Of a DNA stretch of 64,000 nucleotides, positions 27,327 through 36,044 are shown piece after piece. The stretch comes from CAUZIZ01 sp965218775 (lineage in GTDB: Bacteria; Acidobacteriota; UBA6911; RPQK01; JAJDTT01). Location: the NCBI GenBank assembly GCA_965218775.1, contig CBDCLS010000006.1, positions 1,178,001 to 1,242,000 on the forward strand, in the 5' to 3' direction. Numbering within the stretch: position 1 is the stretch's first letter; each line of letters opens with the position of its first letter. Both the position numbers and the translations under genes were made by a program. The notes below the pieces were generated by a model. That model worked only from the letters and a program-made list of their open reading frames with translations, did no database searches and was not told where the DNA came from.

Positions 27327-28778
27327 ATGAAGAGGGGAAAGGAAGGAGAAGGAACCCATGACGAAGAGGAGCTCTGGCCTTGCTTCAGCTCCTACGAGGA
27401 GGTGCGTGACCTCGTCATCGAGACCTGCCATGCTCGGGGCATGGAGGTGTGGGCCTCCCTGCGGATGAACGATCTTCACTCGGCATGGCGGTCCAACTCC
27501 ATCCAGGACCTGGACGATCCCTTCAAGACCGAGCATCCGGAGTTCCTGCTGGCTCCCGAGAGCAATCGGGACCTTTCCCCAGAACTGATCGAGCAACTCC
27601 TGTGGGCCGGTTTGAACTTCGTTCATCCGGAGGTACGACGGCACCGTTTGGACTTCATCGAGCGGTCGGCCGCCGCCCATGACTTCGATGGCTACGAGCT
27701 GGACTTTAACCGCATGGGCATCAGCTTCCCGTTGGGTCAAGAGAGGAAGTACGCTCATCTGTTGACCGAGCTGGTTCGCGAGGCCAGCCGGCGTCTGGAC
27801 GCGGTGGGCCGGCGTCGGGGTCGTCCCTACACCCTTGCCGTCCACGTGATGGACTCCCTGGAGCGTTCGTTGGAGCTGGGGATGGAGGTCGAGCGGTGGG
27901 TCGAGGAGGGACTGGTGGATGTGCTTCTCGTGGGCATGGGACATCTGCCCACCCGCCTTCGTCTGGACCAGTTCCTGGCTTTGGGGAAGGCTCACGGGGT
28001 TCGCGTCTATGCCACCCTCAACGCCAACTCTTATCGAGCAGGGGCCTGGGAAGAGCTTTACGACCGCGCGGTGTTTCGGGAGGGCATGCGGGCCACCGCC
28101 GCCTACTACCATCAGGAGGGTGCGGACGGGATCTACCTGTTTAACTTCGCCAACGAGCCGACCCAGGAGCTGAGTCCCGAGGAGTTCACCGGCGCTCTCA
28201 GTGAACTGGGGGAGCCCGAGACCCTGGCAGGAAAGAACAAGGTTTACGGCATCCAGTCGACCGCTCACACCGGTGGGCCCATCATCCAGGGATCCGAGTC
28301 GGCCCTCCTTCCTGTGGTCCTGGATCGGGTGGAGAGCAAGCTGCCGTTGCTGATGGGTCCGGACGTCACCGATTCCAGGGCTCGCTTTCGCATCAGCCTG
28401 TGGACCGCCGAAAGTCGAGAGGATACGCGTTTGTGGGTACGGTTGAACCACACGCTGCTCCCCCAACCGGTCCGCGAGGAGCCCTGGTATCACATCGAGG
28501 TGCCCTCAGGGATCATGCGCAGCGGCTACAACGAGCTCGGTGTCTGGTCGAGCGTTCCGGCAGGAGGTCCTTTCCCCGGCGTAGTCGCTCCTCCCGGAGT
28601 CAAGAAGAAGGACTGGTTGGGTTGGAAGCGGGACCCGGGAACCCTGGTGGAGGAGTTTGCCAAGGGCAGACCGGTTCCGGAGGCGGGAAGGGCAAAGAGA
28701 GTCGAACCCGAGGAGGACCGTCCCGTCATCGTGCACCAGATCTTCGTCACAGTCGAGTACGCGGACAGTAAGGAATAA
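27327..28778 (+). CDS. TIM-barrel glycosyl-hydrolase-like protein, probably 5'-truncated
   Basis: 483 residues are read from the ATG at 27327, but no signal peptide is present. The paralogue at the right edge of the window has homologous sequence before the point corresponding to SYEEVRDLVIETCHARGMEV, so the true N-terminus seems lost here. Barrel landmarks are GYELDFNRMG, YTLAVHVMDSLERSLELGM, EEGLVDVLLVGMGHLP and AYYHQEGADGIYLFNFANEP; a beta-rich tail follows. It resembles GHL10/DUF187-like putative glycosidases. Active-site acids cannot be assigned safely. It lies 157 bp downstream of the dipeptidase, in the same direction. Confidence 0.6.
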   Translation: MKRGKEGEGTHDEEELWPCFSSYEEVRDLVIETCHARGMEVWASLRMNDLHSAWRSNSIQDLDDPFKTEHPEFLLAPESNRDLSPELIEQLLWAGLNFVHPEVRRHRLDFIERSAAAHDFDGYELDFNRMGISFPLGQERKYAHLLTELVREASRRLDAVGRRRGRPYTLAVHVMDSLERSLELGMEVERWVEEGLVDVLLVGMGHLPTRLRLDQFLALGKAHGVRVYATLNANSYRAGAWEELYDRAVFREGMRATAAYYHQEGADGIYLFNFANEPTQELSPEEFTGALSELGEPETLAGKNKVYGIQSTAHTGGPIIQGSESALLPVVLDRVESKLPLLMGPDVTDSRARFRISLWTAESREDTRLWVRLNHTLLPQPVREEPWYHIEVPSGIMRSGYNELGVWSSVPAGGPFPGVVAPPGVKKKDWLGWKRDPGTLVEEFAKGRPVPEAGRAKRVEPEEDRPVIVHQIFVTVEYADSKE

Positions 28779-28804
28779 GGAGAAATGTCAGGGAGTCGTC
28801 TTGT

Positions 28805-29110
28805 CTATTTCGGGGTAGAGATCTGAGACATTAGTGCACGCTCGATGTCCTCGGAGCTGAGCCGCCAGTAGTTGTCGAGATTGGCGACCACATCGACCAT
28901 GAATCTTTCGCAATGCTCCATCGCTTTGGGATCGTCGCCGAAGTGATCGGCGAGCAGTGCCAGTGACAGTTGACGCGGGCCGTCGCCTTCATAGGTCCAT
29001 TCGAAGCCGGCTTTCGAGAACGTCCTCAATTCAAAGCGCGGGTCCAGGGGTCGGTCGTCGACGGTGACGGTGGCGCCTTCCAGATGTCGGCCGCCTTCGT
29101 AGATTTTCAT
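28805..29110 (-). CDS. DUF6166-type small protein
   Basis: A 101-residue protein: MKIYEGGRHLEGATVTVDDR then PLDPRFELR, FEWTYEGDGPRQLSLALLAD. This is the pattern of DUF6166 proteins, whose function is unknown. It is the last gene of a compact cluster; its start is 7 bp after the stop of the preceding membrane protein. Confidence 0.7.
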   Translation of the reverse strand: MKIYEGGRHLEGATVTVDDRPLDPRFELRTFSKAGFEWTYEGDGPRQLSLALLADHFGDDPKAMEHCERFMVDVVANLDNYWRLSSEDIERALMSQISTPK

Positions 29111-29117
29111 GGCTTGA

Positions 29118-29309
29118 TCACAGATCGGCCGCCCGGACCCAGATTCCCATCGGGATCCCGATGACGAGGCTGACGGCCCAGCGGGCCATAGGCGTCCAGC
29201 CCAGCTCGCCGGTGATCAGCATCGCGAGGACCACGACCGCGATGCCGACGATGAACGCGCCGTTCAAAGATGACCCGGAGCGCTTGATCTTTCTTGGGGC
29301 TTGGGCCAT
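29118..29309 (-). CDS. Small inner-membrane protein, two helices
   Basis: 63 residues with hydrophobic stretches FIVGIAVVVLAMLITG and WAVSLVIGIPMGIWV. It sits 7 bp after the fatty acid hydroxylase gene and 7 bp before the DUF6166 gene, clearly one operon. Function unknown. Confidence 0.65.
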   Translation of the reverse strand: MAQAPRKIKRSGSSLNGAFIVGIAVVVLAMLITGELGWTPMARWAVSLVIGIPMGIWVRAADL

Positions 29310-29316
29310 GGCGGCG

Positions 29317-30114
29317 TCAGGCCGGCGAGGTTTCGGTGCGGGGGACGCCGGCGCCCGGGTCGTCCGACCGGCCGATGATCCGGCGCGGATTGGGTTTCAC
29401 GTGCCGGTCCGAATAGCCGTTGAACAAATGTCCGAGGGCCCCGCGCTTCAGGTCGGAGGTGCCGAAGAGCCAGTCGGCGAACGGATAGGTCAGGTTGAAG
29501 TTTCGTTCCATCATCTGATGTGTGTTGTGATGGGCGATGTGGTGGCGCCGGATCGTGTTGATGAACGGAATGTGCTTGACGATGCGGTCGTCCTTCACGT
29601 GGCAGCAGAAATGGAAGAACTCGTAGTTGAGGTACATGAAGATGTTGGTCGTCATCAGCAGCCAACCCATGTCAGGCCGGCCGACGAGAATCAGCGCGAG
29701 GGTCGGGGGCAGCGAGACCAGCATGAACGTGACGAGGGCATAGGGCGGGAAGAAGACGATGCGAAAGTCGCGCAAGTTGTCGATCGACGGTTCGTGGTCG
29801 GTGAAGAACTGGTGGTGCGCCAGCGTGTGGCGCGTATAGATGGCCATGAAGAAGTTGCCGAAACCCTTGATGGGACGGTGCATGACGAAGCGGTGGATCC
29901 ACCATTCAAAGACATTGGCGAACGCCATGACGATCGGGATGATCAGCCACTCATACCATGCCGGGTCTTCGATCTGCCAGACGCAATAGCAGATGCCGGC
30001 GATGCCGATGGCAAAGATCATCAAGACATGAAGCGGTCCGTTGTAGAGTCTGGCGATGCGCCGGCGATAGTCCTCGCGAAACGCGGCCTGACGTTTGGGC
30101 ATCGAGTCACCCAT
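29317..30114 (-). CDS. Sterol desaturase/fatty acid hydroxylase family membrane enzyme
   Basis: A 265-residue integral membrane protein with the di-iron histidine boxes of the superfamily: EWWIHRFVMH, RHTLAHHQFF, FFHFCCH and RRHHIAHHNTHQ. The four hydrophobic segments alternate with these boxes. Hydroxylates or desaturates a lipid chain; the substrate is not evident. First gene of a three-gene operon whose tight spacing and gene set look unlike the surrounding monocistronic catabolic genes, so it may have arrived as a unit. Confidence 0.85.
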   Translation of the reverse strand: MGDSMPKRQAAFREDYRRRIARLYNGPLHVLMIFAIGIAGICYCVWQIEDPAWYEWLIIPIVMAFANVFEWWIHRFVMHRPIKGFGNFFMAIYTRHTLAHHQFFTDHEPSIDNLRDFRIVFFPPYALVTFMLVSLPPTLALILVGRPDMGWLLMTTNIFMYLNYEFFHFCCHVKDDRIVKHIPFINTIRRHHIAHHNTHQMMERNFNLTYPFADWLFGTSDLKRGALGHLFNGYSDRHVKPNPRRIIGRSDDPGAGVPRTETSPA

Positions 30115-30348
30115 CGGAACGCCTCCTTTTCGAAACGCCGGTCCGGATGAGACTGCTCACAAGATCAGGTATTCTATCACGTGATTCTGCCCAAAAGGGA
30201 ATCTCAGCCCCCACCTCGAAATGGACAAAACGACTCCTCTGACTCCTGAGTACCTGCGCTCCCTTCTCCTGCAAGACGAGTACTCTTGCCCAACGGATGA
30301 TGGTATTACCCACACGGCAGGTACAAAGTGGCGGGTCGGGTGACGAGG

Positions 30349-31476
30349 TTAACGAGAGCAACGGGATGCATCGACCGGCCAGGTGCTCATCCCATCTTTG
30401 TTCAAAACTACATATTCTCTTGCTAGATTGGCCACCGGACAGGCGTGATTGGGAATAATACGCACCTGCGACCCGATCGGGAGATCGTCCGGGCCACGTC
30501 CCAGTATGCCATGTTCCTCGGATACTTTTTCAACGATCATCGCATGGTCGGGATCCGGAAAGTGGTCTACCGGATAGGCTCTACCGAAACCCCGTGTCCC
30601 GGTCATGCCATGCACACCCGCATCAGACGTCAGCGTCTTTGAACCGGAGTCTGTGATCAGATAGGTATCGTTTTTGCTGATAACGGTGGCGAGCACGCTG
30701 AGCGAAACCTCTTCCACGCGTGCAACACCCGCGTTTATCGGCAACATATCGAGAAAGACGTAATTCCCTGGACGTATTTCGGTAATGCCCTCGAATGAGC
30801 CGGCTCCGAGTACGGCTGGTGTCGCTCCAACCGAGATTTCCGGTACCGGGATGCCCTGCCCCATCAATGTTTCCCGGACTCTGAGCATGACCTGTCTTTC
30901 CTGTTCGGCAATCTCGCCGACCGCTTCTCTTGATTGGGCGGCATAAGCGTGGCCGGCGTGAGAGAGAATGCCCCGAAAATCGAGATCGGAGGCTTCATGA
31001 ATGCGTTTCGCAAGGGGAATGAGTTCTTTATCATCTTCCTGAAGGCCGCAGCGGTGTAAACCCACATCGATTTTTATGAAAATACCCACCGGACCAGACG
31101 CCGCGGAACATCCTGCGGAAATAACCTCATAGCCCGCCTCTGAATCCACTACGATTCGAATCTCTTCGCCAGATGAAGCTGAAGAGAACAACCGTGTGAG
31201 CTTTTGGGGTGAGATAACCGGTCTTGCGACGGTTATGGATGTGAACCCGCCCGCTAAGAAGACGCAAGCCTCATCCACCGTTGCTACCGTGATGCCACTC
31301 GCGCCTCGGGCAATCTGGCGTCTTCCGATTTCCAGTGATTTATGTGTCTTTACATGAGGACGGAGTTTGACACCATGTTGATCGGCCAGTTGCTGCATCC
31401 CATTCAGATTGGCGTCTAATTTGGCCTGATCGAGGATTACGGCCGGTGTTTCGATTTGGGTGATTGAGGATTGCGA
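30349..31476 (-). CDS. DSD1-family PLP enzyme (D-serine/D-threonine type)
   Basis: The internal ATG at 31476 (MSQSSITQIETPAVILDQAK) is favoured because homologues start just before ETPAVILD; it gives 375 residues. The alanine-racemase-like barrel shows KLRPHVKTHKS (PLP lysine Lys44), FIKIDVGLHRCGL, LSHAGHAY and SVGATPAVLG. The C-terminal metal site appears as IPNHACPVANL. Members cleave D-threonine or dehydrate D-serine or D-threo-3-hydroxyaspartate using PLP and a divalent metal. A decayed hydroxyacid dehydrogenase lies just upstream on the same strand. Confidence 0.87.
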   Translation of the reverse strand, partial: SQSSITQIETPAVILDQAKLDANLNGMQQLADQHGVKLRPHVKTHKSLEIGRRQIARGASGITVATVDEACVFLAGGFTSITVARPVISPQKLTRLFSSASSGEEIRIVVDSEAGYEVISAGCSAASGPVGIFIKIDVGLHRCGLQEDDKELIPLAKRIHEASDLDFRGILSHAGHAYAAQSREAVGEIAEQERQVMLRVRETLMGQGIPVPEISVGATPAVLGAGSFEGITEIRPGNYVFLDMLPINAGVARVEEVSLSVLATVISKNDTYLITDSGSKTLTSDAGVHGMTGTRGFGRAYPVDHFPDPDHAMIVEKVSEEHGILGRGPDDLPIGSQVRIIPNHACPVANLAREYVVLNKDGMSTWPVDASRCSR

Positions 31477-31489
31477 CATATGATCACCG

Positions 31490-31808
31490 TCAGATATCCA
31501 CACCGGATCGCTGTGCATAGTCCCGGATGATTTCGTTCCCATCGTCTTCGCCCCGGTCACCATCATCGCGAAACCGGGTTGTAATCGCTTCAGTCGTCTC
31601 CCCTAATTCTACGGGGACGGCGAGTTCCCTGGCCAGGGAAACAGCCAGATTCATGTCCTTCACAGCGAGATCTGTGGTGGACCGCATGGATTCATTCTTA
31701 AGACATAATCTCATGGGTTCGTTTCAAAATCATACTGTCACCAGTGCTTGGTTTTACATCATCCAGCAGTTTTTCCAGATCTATTCCAGCTTTGGCTCCG
31801 AGCGCCAT
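31490..31808 (-). pseudogene. 3-hydroxyisobutyrate dehydrogenase-like C-terminal remnant
   Basis: A frame at about 31808-31700 reads MALGAKAGIDLEKLLDDVKP then STGDSMILKRTHEIM and hits a stop. A second frame continues DLAVKDMNLAVSLARELAVP then DDGNEIIRDY. Together they are the helical NAD-binding-11 domain of beta-hydroxyacid dehydrogenases, with a disruption around 31695. The Rossmann half is missing. Confidence 0.7.
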
Positions 31809-31931
31809 ACCTTCACATCCGGGGCTGGGGGTCTGCCTACCCCTGGGCGGTCTCGCGGTCGCAGGTCGTCACTCGGGGTGATACTCTCTAAGACACCGAG
31901 TTCCAATCGGAAAAAGACGATGGAGTAACAT

Positions 31932-33119
31932 ATGGATATCAGAAAACAGGTTGCAGCCGTCCTCTGTCTCTTCGGTTTTGCCGCGGGTCCCATCTTCTCT
32001 CAGGACTACGAATCCATCGATGGTGCATTAATCTATGACTATGATCCTTCGACCAAGCTTGGGGATGATGTCTTTGGCACGATCATAGCCGATCTGGAAA
32101 ACGATGCTCCCGGAAGATGTTCGCACGGAGGTCCTGTCTGTATGGAATACGCGAACGGTAGCATCGTGGCGTTCTATGCCAACACCAGTGACCACAACAA
32201 CGATGGTTGGAGTGAGTACGCCGTCAGCCGTGACCGGGGCAAGACCTGGGACAGACACAACAAACTGCCGTACTCGTTCGAGGCCTACACTAGAGATCAG
32301 GGGCATCCGGTGTGGGTCGAGGAGGGTCTCGTGACGGAGAGGGGCACCATCGTCCTTTTCCTCACGCACTTCGAGATCGGGGGAGAAAGAATCAGGCTCG
32401 GCACCATCAGGAGCCACGACCATGGTGGAACCTGGACGGACTACCAGACCCTGGATGGCGCTTTCGTTGGCTACCCCTGTTCGACGGCGGTGGCGGGAGA
32501 GACCAACTACGTGATGATCGACAGCAGCGCCGGTCCCCATGTCCTGTACGTCAGCCAGGATGACGGGAAAAGCTGGGGGAAAAGAAGCACGCTAACACTG
32601 GACGATGACAAATGGTACGGCACGATGTGCGTCATGGAAGACGGTCGACTGCTGGCCGGAGCCTATACCGAAAAAGACGAACACCACTTCTACTATTGCA
32701 TCAGCACGGATCAGGGCCAGACTTGGAGTGAACAAGAGCGTGCTTATGTGGACAAGATGATTCGTGATCCCGAACTAGCCTATCTCAGTGGTAAGTACTA
32801 TTTGCATGGCAGGTCAGGACAGGTAGGAGAAGGGAGCCATCGTTTTGTTCTTTATCAATCCGATGATGGCATCAAGTGGCAGGATGGCATTATCGTCAGT
32901 GGAGACACGCTAGCTGGCGACGGATACAGTCATAACTGCATCATCAACCAGTACGATGACGATGTCCCAAACGAATTAATGATCGAATATAGCATCCTCT
33001 ACAATGGTGCAGAGTACGATGAAATCATGACATGGGACAAGAGTGCCCGGGGCAGTCCTGGGCATCAAATGGATACAAACGAATACGTGTTCTTCATCAA
33101 GCCGGAACCAGAAAAGTAA
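31932..33119 (+). CDS. Secreted sialidase-like protein, family copy 1
   Basis: A 395-residue protein with a signal peptide ending GPIFSQ and a ribosome site GGAG 8 bp before ATG. Four Asp-boxes are clear: SRDRGKTWDR, SHDHGGTWTD, SQDDGKSWGK and STDQGQTWSE, marking a six-bladed sialidase propeller. The mature start ALIYDYDPSTKLGDDVFG and the blade GRCSHGGPVCMEYANGSIVA are shared with copies at 39.3 and 54.3 kb. This copy is the most divergent and has an extra segment near the C-terminus (YDEIMTWDKSARGSPGHQ). Probably cleaves a terminal sugar outside the cytoplasm; sialic acid specificity is not established. Confidence 0.78.
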   Translation: MDIRKQVAAVLCLFGFAAGPIFSQDYESIDGALIYDYDPSTKLGDDVFGTIIADLENDAPGRCSHGGPVCMEYANGSIVAFYANTSDHNNDGWSEYAVSRDRGKTWDRHNKLPYSFEAYTRDQGHPVWVEEGLVTERGTIVLFLTHFEIGGERIRLGTIRSHDHGGTWTDYQTLDGAFVGYPCSTAVAGETNYVMIDSSAGPHVLYVSQDDGKSWGKRSTLTLDDDKWYGTMCVMEDGRLLAGAYTEKDEHHFYYCISTDQGQTWSEQERAYVDKMIRDPELAYLSGKYYLHGRSGQVGEGSHRFVLYQSDDGIKWQDGIIVSGDTLAGDGYSHNCIINQYDDDVPNELMIEYSILYNGAEYDEIMTWDKSARGSPGHQMDTNEYVFFIKPEPEK

Positions 33120-33417
33120 TCTAGGCAACTCTGAATTGCCAGGAATAGCCGCCACCGCCCACCCCTGGGGGTGCTTTTAGATGGCAACAGGAGAGCCCTC
33201 AGATTCCTCGTGTTCCACGTGTGAGTCGGCCTACTTGGTGTGTGCTTAAAAATGTGCATGCGAGGAGAAGCAGTGGGCTGATCCCAGCTGACTCAGGCTG
33301 TTTTCTTACGTTCGATTCTGCTCTCTCTGGTCTCCCGAATGGGAATCCTGAGAGTCATCTACACTACTATAAATAAAGGGATTTATTGGGTAAGTGCGCA
33401 GGAGCCCTTCCACTCCT
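33120..33417. other. Intergenic stretch before tRNA fragment
   Basis: No gene is visible. Around 33170-33260 there is non-coding sequence rich in CCAC and GTGG blocks. Confidence 0.4.
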
Positions 33418-33481
33418 ACGCACAGGACTTAAGACCCTGAGGAGGGTCACTTCGGTGTGGGTTCGAGTCCCACCCCGGGTA
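33418..33481 (+). tRNA. 3' fragment of tRNA-Leu (anticodon TAA)
   Basis: The sequence holds the D-loop end (ACGCACAGG), anticodon stem-loop with CTTAAGA (anticodon TAA), the long variable arm of a class II tRNA (CCTGAGGAGGG), the T-arm GTGGGTTCGAGTCCCAC and the acceptor strand CCCGGGT plus A. The 5' acceptor half (a matching ACCCGGG) is not found in the 60 bp upstream. This is therefore a remnant, as left by an element integrating into a tRNA gene. Confidence 0.75.
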
Positions 33482-33557
33482 TCTTCTTTTCAAGGGTTTA
33501 GCTTCATCCCGACTTACTCGGGGATCCCGGGCACCGCCCCGTTTGTGCCCAAAGGGA

Positions 33558-33584
33558 GCTGACTCCAGCTGACTTGAGCTGACA
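33558..33584. repeat. Three direct AGCTGAC repeats with 10-bp spacing
   Basis: AGCTGAC occurs at 33558, 33568 and 33578, exactly one helical turn apart, 76 bp beyond the tRNA-Leu fragment. It could be a set of arm-type integrase or regulator sites. Confidence 0.35.
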
Positions 33585-33676
33585 ATCTTGACTGTCAGCA
33601 CGGCCCACGAGAGATCTTGTTCGCTGGACGTTATACTCGTGCTTGGGCCTTGCCCACGAAGGCTGGATCCAAGTTT

Positions 33677-33970
33677 CTAGCGTCCTACCCAATAGCCAGG
33701 CCGACGGCGATGGTGCGCCACTGCGACCACCTCAATATCTCCTCCTTTGGTTCGATAAATAAGGCTAAATGGGTATCGAGGGAAGAGCAGTCGCCGTGTG
33801 TCGCCCCGGTACCTTTGATGTCGCTCGGGAGCCTCACGCACCTTTTCTGCTGTCACCTCAAGCTCACCGAGGAAGGCTCGGGCCGCAATCCTGCTGCGAT
33901 CTGCGTACCAACGGAGTGCTTCGTCCACTTCATCTGCCGCTCTGGGATGATAACGGAGCCTACCGCTCAT
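33677..33970 (-). CDS. RelE/ParE family toxin
   Basis: 97 residues with the family pattern YHPRAADEVDEALRWYADRS at the start and RRLLFPRYPFSLIYR, VVAVAHHRRRPGYW at the end. It overlaps the upstream antitoxin by 11 bp. RelE toxins cleave mRNA in the ribosome, and ParE toxins inhibit gyrase; which one applies cannot be told from sequence. The pair lies next to the tRNA-Leu fragment, consistent with island stabilisation. Confidence 0.85.
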   Translation of the reverse strand: MSGRLRYHPRAADEVDEALRWYADRSRIAARAFLGELEVTAEKVREAPERHQRYRGDTRRLLFPRYPFSLIYRTKGGDIEVVAVAHHRRRPGYWVGR

Positions 33971-34196
33971 CCAGGCTTCTCAGGAGTCGCGTGCGCACTT
34001 CTTCCCAGGGAATCGACTCCACCTCACCTGATTCCAGCTCCGCGATACGACGATCGATCTCCTTACCCCAGGCTTCGTCAACGCCAGCCTCCCACTCCGA
34101 GTCAAGGCTCTCGATAAGGAGCCCGGCCAGAGTCGCACGCTCCTTCTCTGGGAGATCGCACGCCTTTTGGAAAAGATCAATCAGTTCGGGACTCAT
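33960..34196 (-). CDS. Addiction-module antitoxin component
   Basis: A 78-residue acidic protein: LPEKERATLAGLLIESLD, then EWEAGVDEAWGKEIDRRIAE and LESGEVESIPWEEV. This is the pattern of the putative addiction module component family (TIGR02574), found before ParE/RelE toxins. It precedes and overlaps the toxin gene and would neutralise it and repress the operon. Confidence 0.85.
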   Translation of the reverse strand: MSPELIDLFQKACDLPEKERATLAGLLIESLDSEWEAGVDEAWGKEIDRRIAELESGEVESIPWEEVRTRLLRSLDER

Positions 34197-34444
34197 AATA
34201 GGATTCTAGCACTTTGCGGATGGATCCACCTCGGTGGCTGATGAACAGGGGGAGGATTGAATCGAGGACAGGATTGTGCCCAGAACTGTGCCCACGAGGA
34301 GACAGATCCAGCTGATTCCAGCGGGGTTACCCTGTGCGGGCTAGTAGGCTCAAGCTTTCCATCCATCCCACGCAACCGGCTGGTGACGCTTGCCTTGGAA
34401 ACTGAATTTCTTCAAGCTCACAGAAAACTGCTAAGGTATCGCCC

Positions 34445-35740
34445 ATGAAAACCTCCGCCGGAACCACCCTCGTCACCAACGGCCGACTCATTGATGGAAC
34501 TGGCGCGCCCGCCACGCCAGCGGCATCGTTTGTGATCAAGGACGGCGTCATCGCATACGCCGGCCCAGCCGTTCAAGCTCCGCCGGTGCCACCCGACGCG
34601 AACCATCTCGACGCCCGCGGAGGAACCATCATGCCCGGACTTGTGGAAGCGCACTTCCACGCCACTTACTTCAATATCAGGACTCTGGAGGATTTGGACA
34701 TCAAGTATCCGGTCGAATATGTCTCTCTCCTCGCGTCGGTGAATTGCCGGTTGGCACTGGAGTGCGGTTACACCGCGGCGCGCTCCGGTGGCTGTCTCTT
34801 TAATGTGGACGTCTGGCTGCGCACCGCTATCGAGACCGATCTCATTCCCGGCCCGCGCCTGTCGCCGTCCGGCCGGGAGATTTGTTCCGCGGGTGGATTG
34901 ATGGACTGGAACCCGGAGTTTCGAAAGATCGGAATGGAGGGCCTGGTCTTCATCATCAATGGGACCGAAGACGCCCGTAAAGCGGTTCGCGCCTTGGTGA
35001 AGGACGGCATCGAATGGGTAAAGACCTACCCTACCGGCGACGCCGCCGCGCCGGATGTGAACGATCATCACACGCTCTGCATGACGTTTGACGAGATGCA
35101 CGCCGTGGTGCAAACCGCACACAACCATGGCATGAAAGTCACCGGGCACTGTCGCGCCACGGAGGGTATCAAGAATGCCCTGCGGGCCGGGTATGACACT
35201 CTGGAGCATGGCACTTTCATGGATGACGAAGCCATGGAGTTGCTCCTGGAGCGGGACGTTCCGGTGGTGCCGGCGCTGTATTTCGAGAAAGTCAGCGTAG
35301 AACGAGGCCCCGAGTTCGGGCTCTCACAAGCCGTCATCGATGGACACCAGGAGACTTTGGACGGTGGTGCGGAAAGTGCGCTTCGGATCTTGCGCGCGGG
35401 TGGACGGATCGGCATGGGGGGCGACTACGGATTCGGTTGGAATCCGCATGGCGATTACGCGAAAGAACTCACCTTCTTCACCAGGGAAGTCGGATTCACT
35501 CCCCTGGAAACCATCACCTGCGCAACCAAAACCGGGGCGGAGATCATGGGTCGGGGAGATGAATTCGGCACCCTGGAAGCCGGCAAGCTGGGCGATGTGC
35601 TGGTCGTCGATGGAGACGTCAGCGAGGACATTACCCTTCTGGAGGACCGCGACCGGTTTCTGGCCGTCATGCAGGGCGGAGTGGTGAAAGCCGGATCCCT
35701 GGCGCCTCGGGAACTCACCACCGTAACTGTCGAGGGATAA
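34445..35740 (+). CDS. Imidazolonepropionase-like amidohydrolase
   Basis: A 431-residue cytoplasmic-type protein without signal. The metal site of the amidohydrolase superfamily is complete: LVEAHFHAT (His70, His72), EWVKTYPTGD (Lys193, likely carboxylated), KVTGHC (His235), DTLEHGTF (His255) and GMGGDYGFG (Asp327). The C-terminal strand PLETITCATKTGAEIMGRGD then LEAGKLGDVLVVDG is typical of prolidase/imidazolonepropionase-related enzymes. Likely hydrolyses a cyclic amide or peptide-like bond. It follows the toxin-antitoxin pair but on the opposite strand. Confidence 0.85.
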   Translation: MKTSAGTTLVTNGRLIDGTGAPATPAASFVIKDGVIAYAGPAVQAPPVPPDANHLDARGGTIMPGLVEAHFHATYFNIRTLEDLDIKYPVEYVSLLASVNCRLALECGYTAARSGGCLFNVDVWLRTAIETDLIPGPRLSPSGREICSAGGLMDWNPEFRKIGMEGLVFIINGTEDARKAVRALVKDGIEWVKTYPTGDAAAPDVNDHHTLCMTFDEMHAVVQTAHNHGMKVTGHCRATEGIKNALRAGYDTLEHGTFMDDEAMELLLERDVPVVPALYFEKVSVERGPEFGLSQAVIDGHQETLDGGAESALRILRAGGRIGMGGDYGFGWNPHGDYAKELTFFTREVGFTPLETITCATKTGAEIMGRGDEFGTLEAGKLGDVLVVDGDVSEDITLLEDRDRFLAVMQGGVVKAGSLAPRELTTVTVEG

Positions 35741-35845
35741 GGCAGATCGCGTCCTCGCTTTGCCTCCTCGCCTCGGCTGAGACTTCATTTAGCCGTTCCT
35801 GAGGAACAAGGTCGTAACCGATTGATTCAACGTTCTTTAGGGCAT

Positions 35846-35976
35846 GGAAGCCTGAAGCGCGAGCGAGGGGTTGGAGCGCAGCGAGCTGCGTGGATAAAGG
35901 GCTCGGAACTCAGGGAAGCAGCAGACTCAGGACGCGCGTGGCGTTCTCCAACCCCTCGCTTGCGCTTCAGGCTTCC
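35846..35976. repeat. Inverted repeat with 31-bp arms (GGAAGCCTGAAGCG type)
   Basis: 35846-35876 and 35946-35976 are inverted copies with one mismatch, starting GGAAGCCTGAAGCG and ending GAGGGGTTGGAG. A half copy is at 45551-45572. From memory, repeats of this type are frequent between genes of Planctomycetes; that needs a search. Confidence 0.65.
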
Positions 35977-36044
35977 AGGAGTCGGCGTAGTTTTTTTTAT
36001 GTATGATCCGGCGCGACCGGTGGGGGCGCTAAGCTGAGTCGTTC

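Noticed and set aside
33416..33601. 61-codon minus-strand frame containing RYPGWDSNPHRSD
   Set aside because: It is a translation of the tRNA-Leu fragment's complement, a common artefact.
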